This document shows positions 1 to 5,132 of a stretch of DNA of 5,132 bases, piece after piece. Each line of letters opens with the position of its first letter. Position 1 is the stretch's first letter. Below the pieces are notes generated by a model. That model was not told where the DNA came from. It searched no databases and was given only the letters and a program-made list of their open reading frames with translations. This DNA is from Opitutaceae bacterium. GTDB lineage: Bacteria; Verrucomicrobiota; Verrucomicrobiae; Opitutales; Opitutaceae. Both the position numbers and the translations under genes were made by a program. The stretch is from NCBI GenBank assembly GCA_031266495.1, contig JAISAX010000615.1, forward strand, positions 1-5,132, read 5' to 3'.

Positions 1-33
1 CCCCCCCCCCCCCCCCGGGGGCCGGCCCCCCCG
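1..33. repeat. Low-complexity pure G/C tract with C16 homopolymer
   Basis: Positions 1-16 are all C, 17-21 all G, then CC, GG and seven C (26-32) followed by G. On the minus strand this would encode R-G-G-R-P-P followed by at least five Gly at the visible end of the hydrolase gene. It sits exactly at the window edge, so a contig-end or sequencing artefact is a serious possibility. If real, it is a poly-G tract inside a coding region that could be prone to slippage. Confidence 0.8.
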
Positions 34-1656
34 CATGTCGCCGGTGACGATGGCATCCGCACGGGTGGCGGCGAGAACAGCGGAAGGGGAACCGGTGCGC
101 GATGCGATGCGGGTGATCAGGCCAAGATGGCGGAAGGCAGCGGGGAACGACTGGTTGCGGTCGGCGAAGGCTTCGTCGGGCTGCACCGCATAGACAACGA
201 GATTGCGGGCGGGGGCAATATCCCCGCGGAGGAACAGGAGGGTCGAAAGGCGGTCCGCGATGAGACCCACCGGATCACAGACGAGGGAAAACGGGTTTTC
301 GACTCCTCCGTTCATGGCATCGCGCCGTGTCATCGCGTATTCGAAATTGTAGAGCGCATCCCAGTCCTGCAGCCCCGCGAATGCGGGCATGAGAACCCCG
401 CCTTCGGCGCGATAGCGATTGGGACGGACGTAGTTGAACTCGGTTATGACAAAGGGTTTTCCCGCGATCCGGGAGGGTGCGATGCCAAGGGGAACCCAGC
501 CGGCTCCGGCGGAGGCTTCCGAAGGCGGAGTGGCGGAATTGGCGAAACCGGTGATGGCGCTGCCCTGATGATAGGCAAAGGGGAGCTGCCACGAGGTTTT
601 GGGAAATTTCGGGTGATCCCAATACTGGTGATTGTCAACGAAATCGTAGTGTTCCCGGACATACGTGAGTCCCTGGGCGACGCGGTGGTTGGACCCGGTG
701 ATGAGGGCGCGGGTGCCGAGCGAGCGCAGGAAGGCGGTCATGCGGGCGTCGGAGCGGATGCTTTCTTCGAAAATGAACCGGTTGAAGGCGGCTTCGCGTT
801 GTGGCCCGGTTTCGCAGGGGGGGATGGCGTCGCGATTTTCAGGACGCGATCGCCAGTCGGCGAAGGCTTTTTCGTAACGGGGGCGCAGATCGGGTTCGCG
901 GGCGACGCGGGCGTAGGGAGAATCTTCGTTGACGGGGCAGATGCCGACCAGGGCGGGGTCTTCGGCCCAGGTCAGGCCGGTGTAGGGATTTTTGTGGGAT
1001 AACAGGTTTCGGGCGAACCGGGCCCAGGACTGGAAGGCGGGTTCGGAGATGTGAACGAGGCCCTTGAAAATGAATTTCATCCGGCGGCCTTTTTTGGAAG
1101 CGTCGATGCCGAATCCGGCGATCTCGTCGGGATGAAATCCGCGCGTGGAGAAAAGATCGATGTTGATGGCAAGGCCGCGTTTTTTCATCGCGGCGAAGAG
1201 GTAATCGAGCTGGTCGAGTTTTTGTAGATCGAGTTCCCAGGATTTGCCTCCGCGCCGGACAAGCAGGCCATCGTAGTGATGAAACCTTACGGTATTGTAG
1301 CCGGAACGTGCGAGGCGCTCCGCGAGTCGATCGGCCTCTTCCTTTTCCAGGTAGAGGGCGCCGAAGCAGAGGTTGACGCCGCGGAGGCGGACGCGCCGGG
1401 CGGGGGCTTCGGCAAAGGCAAAGTGGCCGTCCGGGGTGACGATGAGCGGGCCATGGCATCCGGCGGGAGCATCGGGCGTCACGTAACGGGAGAGATCGAA
1501 AACGCCATCCGGTTCGATTTCGGGTGAATGCTCCCAAGGCGCCCATTCGGAGCCGGCGGTGAGGGTCAGGGGAGCGGCGGGAGCGGGAAGCGTGGCGAGG
1601 AGCGCGGCAAGCGTTACCGGAAAGAGGATCGGGACGATGCGTCCGGGAGAAAACAT
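1..1656 (-). CDS. Predicted secreted glycoside hydrolase, clan GH-A-like TIM barrel (3' end beyond window)
   Basis: This reading frame is open from an ATG at 1656-1654 to the left edge, giving 552 codons with no stop, so the C-terminus is missing. Residues 1-28 form a signal peptide: a short positive start, a hydrophobic stretch and an APA/A-type cleavage site. A TIM-barrel-like catalytic domain follows from about residue 90. It shows RGVNLCFG (92-99), a strand with NTVRFHHYD (121-129), PVNEDSP (241-247) and PFVITEF (401-407), then LQDWDALYNFEY (429-440). In clan GH-A the acid/base is a Glu after Asn on strand 4 and the nucleophile is a Glu on strand 7; E244 (N243-E244) and E406 fit these roles. 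The fold and clan are inferred from these motifs; the family number and substrate are not determinable, though GH5- or GH42-like enzymes are the closest comparison. No in-frame ATG lies upstream before the preceding gene, and no clear Shine-Dalgarno is present. It is the last visible gene of a minus-strand unit, 44 bases after the prepilin-like gene. The final 11 codons are pure G/C and may be unreliable. Confidence 0.85.
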   Translation of the reverse strand, partial: MFSPGRIVPILFPVTLAALLATLPAPAAPLTLTAGSEWAPWEHSPEIEPDGVFDLSRYVTPDAPAGCHGPLIVTPDGHFAFAEAPARRVRLRGVNLCFGALYLEKEEADRLAERLARSGYNTVRFHHYDGLLVRRGGKSWELDLQKLDQLDYLFAAMKKRGLAINIDLFSTRGFHPDEIAGFGIDASKKGRRMKFIFKGLVHISEPAFQSWARFARNLLSHKNPYTGLTWAEDPALVGICPVNEDSPYARVAREPDLRPRYEKAFADWRSRPENRDAIPPCETGPQREAAFNRFIFEESIRSDARMTAFLRSLGTRALITGSNHRVAQGLTYVREHYDFVDNHQYWDHPKFPKTSWQLPFAYHQGSAITGFANSATPPSEASAGAGWVPLGIAPSRIAGKPFVITEFNYVRPNRYRAEGGVLMPAFAGLQDWDALYNFEYAMTRRDAMNGGVENPFSLVCDPVGLIADRLSTLLFLRGDIAPARNLVVYAVQPDEAFADRNQSFPAAFRHLGLITRIASRTGSPSAVLAATRADAIVTGDMRGGRPPGGGGG

Positions 1657-1700
1657 GGGGGGGATGGCGTATCGGGCGTTCCGGCGGTTCCGGTGTGTAT

Positions 1701-2387
1701 TTATTGTTTTTCGCTTTTCACGTGCCAGTCGAAGTAGAGGACGTTGCGCTTGTTGCCGTGAGCGGGTTGCGGGATGTAATCGGTGTCGTTTGTTTTCGAG
1801 GCATCCCACATCATCTTGCGGACCGAGGGAGTGTCGATGTCGGTGAGCCGCATGGCGGCATTTTTGGGGCTGGTGTTGCCAAATTCTCCGAAAGGTTTTT
1901 TCCAGGTCTGGTCGCCGTAGAGGTCGGTGGTGAGGGTGAAAACCTTGCCGCCATCCGATCCGCGGATGGCCCGCCATGAGGGGCAGAGAAAGGGAGGGAG
2001 GATGCGATTTTCTCCGGAGGGAAGGGCATCCCATGCGGGGTAGCCGAGGTAGCTGGCGACAAAATGGGTCAGGTTTCCCTGTCCGGGCTTGTTGTTGTAG
2101 TAGGCGCGTTGCCCGCCGTAGAGACCGGCATCGCTTGATCCGGGAAGCGGGGTGTGGCCGGGGAGCCAGCCTTTGTTGTCCTCCGCATAGAGGCCGGTGG
2201 CAAAGCCGATCTGCCGCAGGTTGGCGGCACAGGTGGCGGCGCGGGCGCTCTCCCTGACCTTGCCGGTCACGGGTATGATGATCGCCGCAAGGATGCCGAT
2301 GATCGTGATGACGGTGAGAAGTTCGATCAGCGTGAAGGCTACCCGGCGGGAAGAACCGGTGCGGCTGGAGAGAGGGGGAGATTTCAT
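1701..2387 (-). CDS. Prepilin-type N-terminal cleavage/methylation protein of the H-X9-DG class (type II pseudopilin-like)
   Basis: The product is 228 residues, from ATG 2387-2385 to TAA at 1701-1703. A basic leader of 17 residues precedes AFTLIELLTVITIIGILAAI, the classical class III signal of type IV pilins and type II secretion pseudopilins. Processing is expected between A17 and F18, with the conserved Glu at +5 being E22, followed by a hydrophobic helix to about residue 40. The -1 residue is Ala rather than the usual Gly. The globular part has two cysteines far apart (C53, C135), LRQIGFATGLYAEDNKGWLP (58-77), and near the end H210 followed nine residues later by D220 and W221. This matches the H-X9-DG C-terminal signature known from Planctomycetes, Verrucomicrobia and Lentisphaerae proteins, with Trp in place of the usual Gly. 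Such proteins are inner-membrane anchored or exported after prepilin peptidase processing; their specific roles are mostly unknown. It lies 24 bases after the PEP-CTERM gene and 44 bases before the hydrolase gene, so co-transcription is likely. No obvious Shine-Dalgarno precedes the ATG. Confidence 0.9.
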   Translation of the reverse strand: MKSPPLSSRTGSSRRVAFTLIELLTVITIIGILAAIIIPVTGKVRESARAATCAANLRQIGFATGLYAEDNKGWLPGHTPLPGSSDAGLYGGQRAYYNNKPGQGNLTHFVASYLGYPAWDALPSGENRILPPFLCPSWRAIRGSDGGKVFTLTTDLYGDQTWKKPFGEFGNTSPKNAAMRLTDIDTPSVRKMMWDASKTNDTDYIPQPAHGNKRNVLYFDWHVKSEKQ

Positions 2388-2411
2388 GGTGCAGGGGGAA
2401 CGGAGGACAAT

Positions 2412-3152
2412 TCAGGAAACGCGATGACTGCGGATACGCCGGATGATGGCAAGCGGGAGGCAGGACAGGCCGACGATGAGCGCCCATGTGGAGGGTTCGG
2501 GAATCTGGCTGGTGCCAATGAGGGCGAAGGTGATGTCCTTGGCATCGCCCGCCGTGCTGAAAGCAGAAGAGGCATCATCTGCGGCGATAAATGCTCCGCC
2601 GGTATAGAAGGTGGTGCTGGTGCTGCCGACGAACTGGATCTGGGCGCCGGAGGAGATGCAGCTGAAAACAAATCCGTAGGTTTTCCCGGCGGTGAGGCTG
2701 GCGTTGATGCCGGTGAGAGAGAGCCAGGTGCCTTTGGTGGCGAGAGTGGCGGAATCCGGGAGCGTTGCGGTTTCGGAGAAAAGAGCGGTGCCGGTGGGGG
2801 CAAGGCCGGAAAACTCGAAGAGCTCGAATCTGAATTCGGCGTTTTTGGCCGCGTCGTTGGCCCACCAGAGGCGGGTGACGAATTCTTCGAGCTGGAGGTT
2901 TTCGGTGGCGGTGAAGGTCTGGCCGATGCGGCGTTCGCCGCTGAGCGAGCGGGAGGCGGCGCCCCCGGAACCGGTGCTGGTGGGAGTGACGACATACACG
3001 GAGGATTCCGCCTCGGTCGGGGCGCTGGCGCGGATGCTGGCCGTGAGGGTGGCGCGGGCCGCGGCGGGCATAAGGGATGCGGCGACAAGGATAAAAAGTA
3101 CGAGCGGGCGACGGAGCGACGGGCGACGGATGTTGCGAAGGCGTGTTTTCAT
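2412..3152 (-). CDS. PEP-CTERM sorting domain-containing exported protein
   Basis: The product is 246 residues, starting at ATG 3152-3150. The frame stays open upstream to 3434, but that extension crosses the divergent regulator and lacks protein-like composition. The chosen Met begins a good Sec signal peptide: basic residues (KTRLRNIRR, RR at 14-15), a hydrophobic core at 17-30 and an ARA/T cleavage site near 34/35. The middle region (about 75-212) is rich in Thr, Ser and aromatics, with alternating patterns such as IGQTFTATENLQLEEF (76-91) and LTAGKTYGFVFSC (153-165). It is probably a beta-sandwich domain; I do not recognise a named family. The C-terminus is a textbook PEP-CTERM tripartite signal: PEP at 218-220, a hydrophobic segment (WALIVGLSCLPLAII, 223-237) and a basic tail (RRIRSHR). 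In known systems exosortase (EpsH/XrtA type) recognises this signal for surface sorting; no exosortase is in this window. It is the first gene of the minus-strand unit. Its job may be surface display linked to glycan handling (inference). Confidence 0.88.
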   Translation of the reverse strand: MKTRLRNIRRPSLRRPLVLFILVAASLMPAAARATLTASIRASAPTEAESSVYVVTPTSTGSGGAASRSLSGERRIGQTFTATENLQLEEFVTRLWWANDAAKNAEFRFELFEFSGLAPTGTALFSETATLPDSATLATKGTWLSLTGINASLTAGKTYGFVFSCISSGAQIQFVGSTSTTFYTGGAFIAADDASSAFSTAGDAKDITFALIGTSQIPEPSTWALIVGLSCLPLAIIRRIRSHRVS

Positions 3153-3263
3153 GTGATTTTGCGGGTGTTGCTTGTAGGCGGGTGTGATGCGACGCAGCGG
3201 TCGCGGTTCGTTAAACAGGACGCTGTCCGGGAAAAATGAGGGGGACAATGCCGGCGGAGTTTT

Positions 3264-3269
3264 ATTGTA
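3264..3269 (-). promoter_or_regulatory. Candidate -10 element for the minus-strand unit
   Basis: Read on the minus strand this is TACAAT, five of six matches to the sigma-70-type TATAAT consensus. It lies in an AT-rich patch about 110 bases upstream of the PEP-CTERM start. No convincing -35 hexamer lies 16-19 bases upstream, so the call is weak; a repressed or activator-dependent promoter could lack one. It lies inside the TTTTA-TTG-TAAAA inverted repeat, so a repressor bound there would block it. Confidence 0.3.
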
Positions 3270-3279
3270 AAAAACGTGG

Positions 3280-3297
3280 AGACAGGCTCGGTTGTCT
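3280..3297. promoter_or_regulatory. Candidate operator: imperfect 18-bp inverted repeat at the regulator start
   Basis: AGACA at 3280-3284 and TGTCT at 3293-3297 are perfect inverted arms around an 8-base spacer; overall 12 of 18 positions are symmetric. Even-length palindromes of this size fit LacI-family operators in general. It overlaps the possible TTG start at 3292 and lies just before the ATG at 3304, so binding here would suit autorepression. The evidence is symmetry and position only. Confidence 0.3.
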
Positions 3298-3303
3298 TGC
3301 GTC

Positions 3304-4389
3304 ATGAGCAACGGGAAACAGTCGATCGGGAATGCCGGAGACGGCGGAAAGGGGGGAGGGCCGCGGATTGCGTTGAAGGAGGTGGCGGAGGCAGCGGGGG
3401 TCTCGCGGATGACGGTATCTCTGGCGCTGCGCAATCATCCCGCTCTCGCCGCGGCCACCGGAGAACGGGTGAGGGCGGTCGCGGCCCGTCTCGGTTATCA
3501 GCCCGATCCCGAAGTGGGACGCGTCATGGCGCAAATCCGTACGCGGCGGCGCGTGCATCGTCCCGCGACGATCGCCTGGCTGACGGCGCATGCCACGCGC
3601 TCGGGATGGAAAAAATTTCCCACGCAGGTTGCCTATCGGGAGGGCGCCGCGCGACGCGCGGACGCTTGCGGATACAAGCTCGAAGAGTTCTGGCTTAACG
3701 AGCCGGGGATGAGCGAAAGGCGTCTGGCCGATGTGGTCCGCAATCGGGGTATCAACGGGGTGATCGTCGCTCCCCTGCCTGTTTCCTCGATGTTGTTTCA
3801 GGATTTCCGGTGGGAGTGGTTTTCCGTGGTGGAATTGGGCTATTCACTGCCGTCGCCAGCCTTGTCACGTGCTTGCAGTCACCAGTTTCAGTCCATGCAA
3901 CTGCTGGTCGAACAGCTTCGCAAGCAGGGCCATCGGCGCATCGGCTTTGCCATGGAGGAAGATCAGGATTTCCGGGTGCGGCATAACTGGCGCGGCGGTT
4001 ATCTGTCCGCATGCAGTCTGCTTTCGGATCTTGAGCCGGTTCCGATGCTGCTGGATGCAGACTGGACTCGCGAAAGGTTTGATCGATGGCGGGCAACGCA
4101 TCGGCCGGACGTCATTCTGACCACGGGACCGGAAGTGCTGGGATGGATACCGAGGAATGCCCGAAGCAACGCTCCGGAGGTGGCGGTGGCTCTGGTTAAC
4201 CTGGACTCGGTTTCCGTTCCGGACCGGCCGTGGGTCTCCGGCATTGACCAGAACTCGACCCAGGTCGGTGCGGCCGGGGTGGATTTGCTGATCTCGCTGA
4301 TGAATGCCAACGAGCGCGGTATTCCGAAAGTACCGAGAATTCTGATGGTCGAGGGAGGATTCGTTCAGGCAAAACGCATGTGCACATAG
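3304..4389 (+). CDS. LacI-family transcriptional regulator
   Basis: From ATG 3304 the product is 361 residues, a normal length for the family; stop TAG at 4387. After a Gly-rich 20-residue lead, residues 22-41 (IALKEVAEAAGVSRMTVSLA) form the LacI helix-turn-helix, followed by the third helix and hinge (ERVRAVAARLGYQPDPEVGR, 54-73). The rest is a periplasmic-binding-protein-like sensor: TIAWLTAHATRSG (89-101) at the first strand, NRGINGVIVAP (147-157), KQGHRRIGFAMEED (207-220), PDVILTTGPEVLGW (268-281), and VSGIDQNSTQVGAAGVDLL (311-329) near the end, a strongly conserved family segment. Such proteins bind operators as dimers and respond to a sugar; the effector here is unknown. An in-frame TTG at 3292 is an alternative start: GGAG at 3278-3281 sits 10 bases before it, while the ATG has no good Shine-Dalgarno. 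ATG is preferred on codon strength; a TTG start would add four residues (M-S-C-V). It is transcribed divergently from the PEP-CTERM/prepilin/hydrolase unit, its likely target. Confidence 0.93.
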   Translation: MSNGKQSIGNAGDGGKGGGPRIALKEVAEAAGVSRMTVSLALRNHPALAAATGERVRAVAARLGYQPDPEVGRVMAQIRTRRRVHRPATIAWLTAHATRSGWKKFPTQVAYREGAARRADACGYKLEEFWLNEPGMSERRLADVVRNRGINGVIVAPLPVSSMLFQDFRWEWFSVVELGYSLPSPALSRACSHQFQSMQLLVEQLRKQGHRRIGFAMEEDQDFRVRHNWRGGYLSACSLLSDLEPVPMLLDADWTRERFDRWRATHRPDVILTTGPEVLGWIPRNARSNAPEVAVALVNLDSVSVPDRPWVSGIDQNSTQVGAAGVDLLISLMNANERGIPKVPRILMVEGGFVQAKRMCT

Positions 4390-4469
4390 AGGAGAATAGC
4401 CATCAATGGTGCGGGAAGTTTCCCTGCGGGCGAGAACAAGGAGTTGTGGCGAAGAAAACCGTCGTGCGG
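4390..4469. other. Convergent intergenic gap
   Basis: These 80 bases lie between the regulator stop and the stop of the minus-strand gene on the right. A stem-loop at 4411-4427 (GCGGGA, loop AGTT, TCCC, bulged T, GC) could form in either strand but has no T-run after it, so it is at best a weak terminator for the regulator. The better terminator candidate starts at the right gene's stop codon. No gene is seen here. Confidence 0.5.
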
Positions 4470-4471
4470 TT
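4451..4471 (-). terminator. Candidate intrinsic terminator of the right-hand minus-strand gene
   Basis: On the minus strand AACCG, loop CACGA and CGGTT form a 5-bp stem, directly continued by TTCTTC so that the 3' side reads TTTTCTTC. The stem begins inside the TAA stop codon of the hydrolase-like gene. The stem is short, so efficiency is uncertain, but the position and the U-rich tail fit a Rho-independent terminator. Confidence 0.4.
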
Positions 4472-5132
4472 AACGCAGGACGAGTTCGGCTTCGTGCCAG
4501 TCCGGATCGGGCAAGACGAGAGTGCCTGCCGCATCGAAAATTGCGGGCAGGGTCTTGCCTGCCTCCGGACGGGGACGGGTGATCGTGAACGTCCATTTCG
4601 CTCCGCCGGCAGGCGTGGCGATGCCGGCAAGGCGGAGGGCGGGCGCGTTGCCGGTTTCCTTGCCGTCGGCGGCGATGGCGGTGCGGCTGATGATCAGTCG
4701 TGTGGCTTCGGATACGGGTTTTCCCTCGTCGTCGGCAACGACGATAACCGTGGCGAAGCTGCCCTCGGCGGTGGCGGCGATGGAGAGGTGTTTCAGGCCG
4801 GCGGGCGCCTTGCCGTCGAGGAAGCCGCTGAAACTTTCGGTTTGCGGAGCGGCGACGGTCAGTTGCCTGCGGGTTACGTCCTTGACGATCTCGCCCGTGT
4901 CGGAAACGAGCGGAGAGGTCGCGGGAGCGGACATCCAGGGCGCTGCCGTCTGCGCATCCGGAACGGGGCCATAGGCGCGGCGGATGGCATGGATGTCCTG
5001 CCAGCCGGGTTTGTAGTCGTATTTGCCGCGCATCAGGTCGTTGTATCCGCCGGCATGGAACGGGGCGTCCGTCCAAAGGGTGACGGGGTTGCGGCTGGCG
5101 GCGACGAGGCCGCGCCGGTAGATCATGCCGGC
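4470..5132 (-). CDS. C-terminal part of a predicted glycoside hydrolase (5' end beyond window)
   Basis: The frame is open from the right edge to TAA at 4470-4472, about 220 residues. A Met codon at 5126-5124 is not taken as the start, because the frame continues through the edge and no signal peptide follows. Counting from that Met, residues 18-51 hold LWTDAPFHAGGYNDLMRGKY and PGWQDIHAIRRAYG, which look like the tail of a TIM-barrel enzyme. Then come SDTGEIVKD (74-82), QLTVAAPQTESFSG (88-101) and a beta-rich region with EATRLIISRTA (139-149), ending DWHEAELVLR. The SDTGEI…V-AP-TE…SG and the later S-x-x-R-L-I-I-S-R-T-A patterns resemble the beta-sandwich domains that follow the barrel in secreted hydrolases of Verrucomicrobiota and Lentisphaerae. 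This is recognition from memory, not an alignment. No catalytic residues are in view, so activity and substrate are unknown. It points toward the regulator (convergent) and is probably a separate transcription unit. Confidence 0.7.
   Translation of the reverse strand, partial: AGMIYRRGLVAASRNPVTLWTDAPFHAGGYNDLMRGKYDYKPGWQDIHAIRRAYGPVPDAQTAAPWMSAPATSPLVSDTGEIVKDVTRRQLTVAAPQTESFSGFLDGKAPAGLKHLSIAATAEGSFATVIVVADDEGKPVSEATRLIISRTAIAADGKETGNAPALRLAGIATPAGGAKWTFTITRPRPEAGKTLPAIFDAAGTLVLPDPDWHEAELVLR

Larger units (their letters stand above)
3153..3303. promoter_or_regulatory. Divergent intergenic regulatory region
   Basis: These 151 bases lie between the PEP-CTERM gene (minus) and the LacI-type regulator (plus) and contain no credible gene. 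They include the most AT-rich patches of the window, around 3231-3240 and 3260-3275. Three short inverted repeats are visible: 3218-3228 (GGAC-GCT-GTCC), 3260-3272 (TTTTA-TTG-TAAAA) and 3280-3297 (AGACA, 8-base spacer, TGTCT). A divergent LacI-family gene usually controls itself and its neighbour from such a region, so operators and two promoters are expected here; exact sites are not proven. Confidence 0.6.

Noticed and set aside
127..1002. 291-codon plus-strand open frame
   Set aside because: It is antisense to the well-supported hydrolase with catalytic motifs. The product is Gly-rich without family signatures, typical of a GC-rich shadow frame.
839..1546. 235-codon minus-strand open frame
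   Set aside because: Very Arg/Pro-rich product in a shifted frame of the hydrolase gene; the real frame carries the signal peptide and both catalytic motifs.
1678..1693. Direct repeat GTTCCGG twice with a 9-base period between the prepilin-like and hydrolase genes
   Set aside because: Only two short copies in GC-rich sequence; chance is the simplest explanation.
1528..1979. Three small overlapping plus-strand open frames
   Set aside because: They are antisense to the hydrolase start and the prepilin-like gene, with no ribosome site or protein-like features.
2154..3239. 361-codon plus-strand open frame
   Set aside because: It is antisense to the prepilin-like and PEP-CTERM genes. The product is dominated by Gly, Ala, Asp and Glu with no recognisable domain.
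3153..3434. Upstream extension of the PEP-CTERM frame to an ATG at 3434
   Set aside because: It would overlap the divergent regulator's DNA-binding region and put 94 residues before a clear signal peptide; the Met at 3152 is the natural start.
4411..4427. Stem-loop after the regulator gene as its terminator
   Set aside because: The stem is short with a bulge and no T-run follows on either strand, so it is mentioned only in the gap entry.
3865..5076. 403-codon minus-strand open frame spanning the regulator and the right hydrolase fragment
   Set aside because: Arg/His/Pro-rich shadow crossing two well-supported genes and the gap between them.

Overview
The window is GC-rich and almost fully coding. 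It looks like a piece of a Verrucomicrobiota chromosome, most likely an Opitutaceae-type organism. That placement is an inference from gene content: a PEP-CTERM sorted protein, a prepilin-like protein of the H-X9-DG class, a LacI-type regulator with the 'GYQPDPEV' hinge style, and secreted clan GH-A-like glycoside hydrolases. Initiation regions with poor Shine-Dalgarno sequences fit the same picture. No RNA gene, CRISPR array or insertion sequence was seen.

Layout. A three-gene collinear unit on the minus strand fills positions 3152 down to 1: a PEP-CTERM protein (2412-3152), a prepilin-like protein (1701-2387) and a large predicted secreted glycoside hydrolase (1-1656) that runs off the left edge. 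The gaps are only 24 and 44 bases. A 151-base, locally AT-rich divergent intergenic region (3153-3303) separates this unit from a plus-strand LacI-family repressor (3304-4389, or from a TTG at 3292). After a short convergent gap holding a candidate terminator, a second minus-strand gene (4470-5132) enters from the right edge. It is the C-terminal part of what is probably another glycoside hydrolase of the same broad type.

Working model (inference). The LacI-type protein senses a sugar and controls itself and the divergent unit. The hydrolase is exported and acts on a glycan. The PEP-CTERM protein and the prepilin-like protein are exported and processed by exosortase and prepilin peptidase encoded elsewhere, and may give surface attachment or substrate capture. 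The substrate cannot be read from the sequence.

The leftmost 33 bases are pure G/C, with a run of 16 C followed by 5 G. They may be a contig-end artefact or a real poly-G coding tract, so the last ten or so residues of the left hydrolase should be treated with caution.
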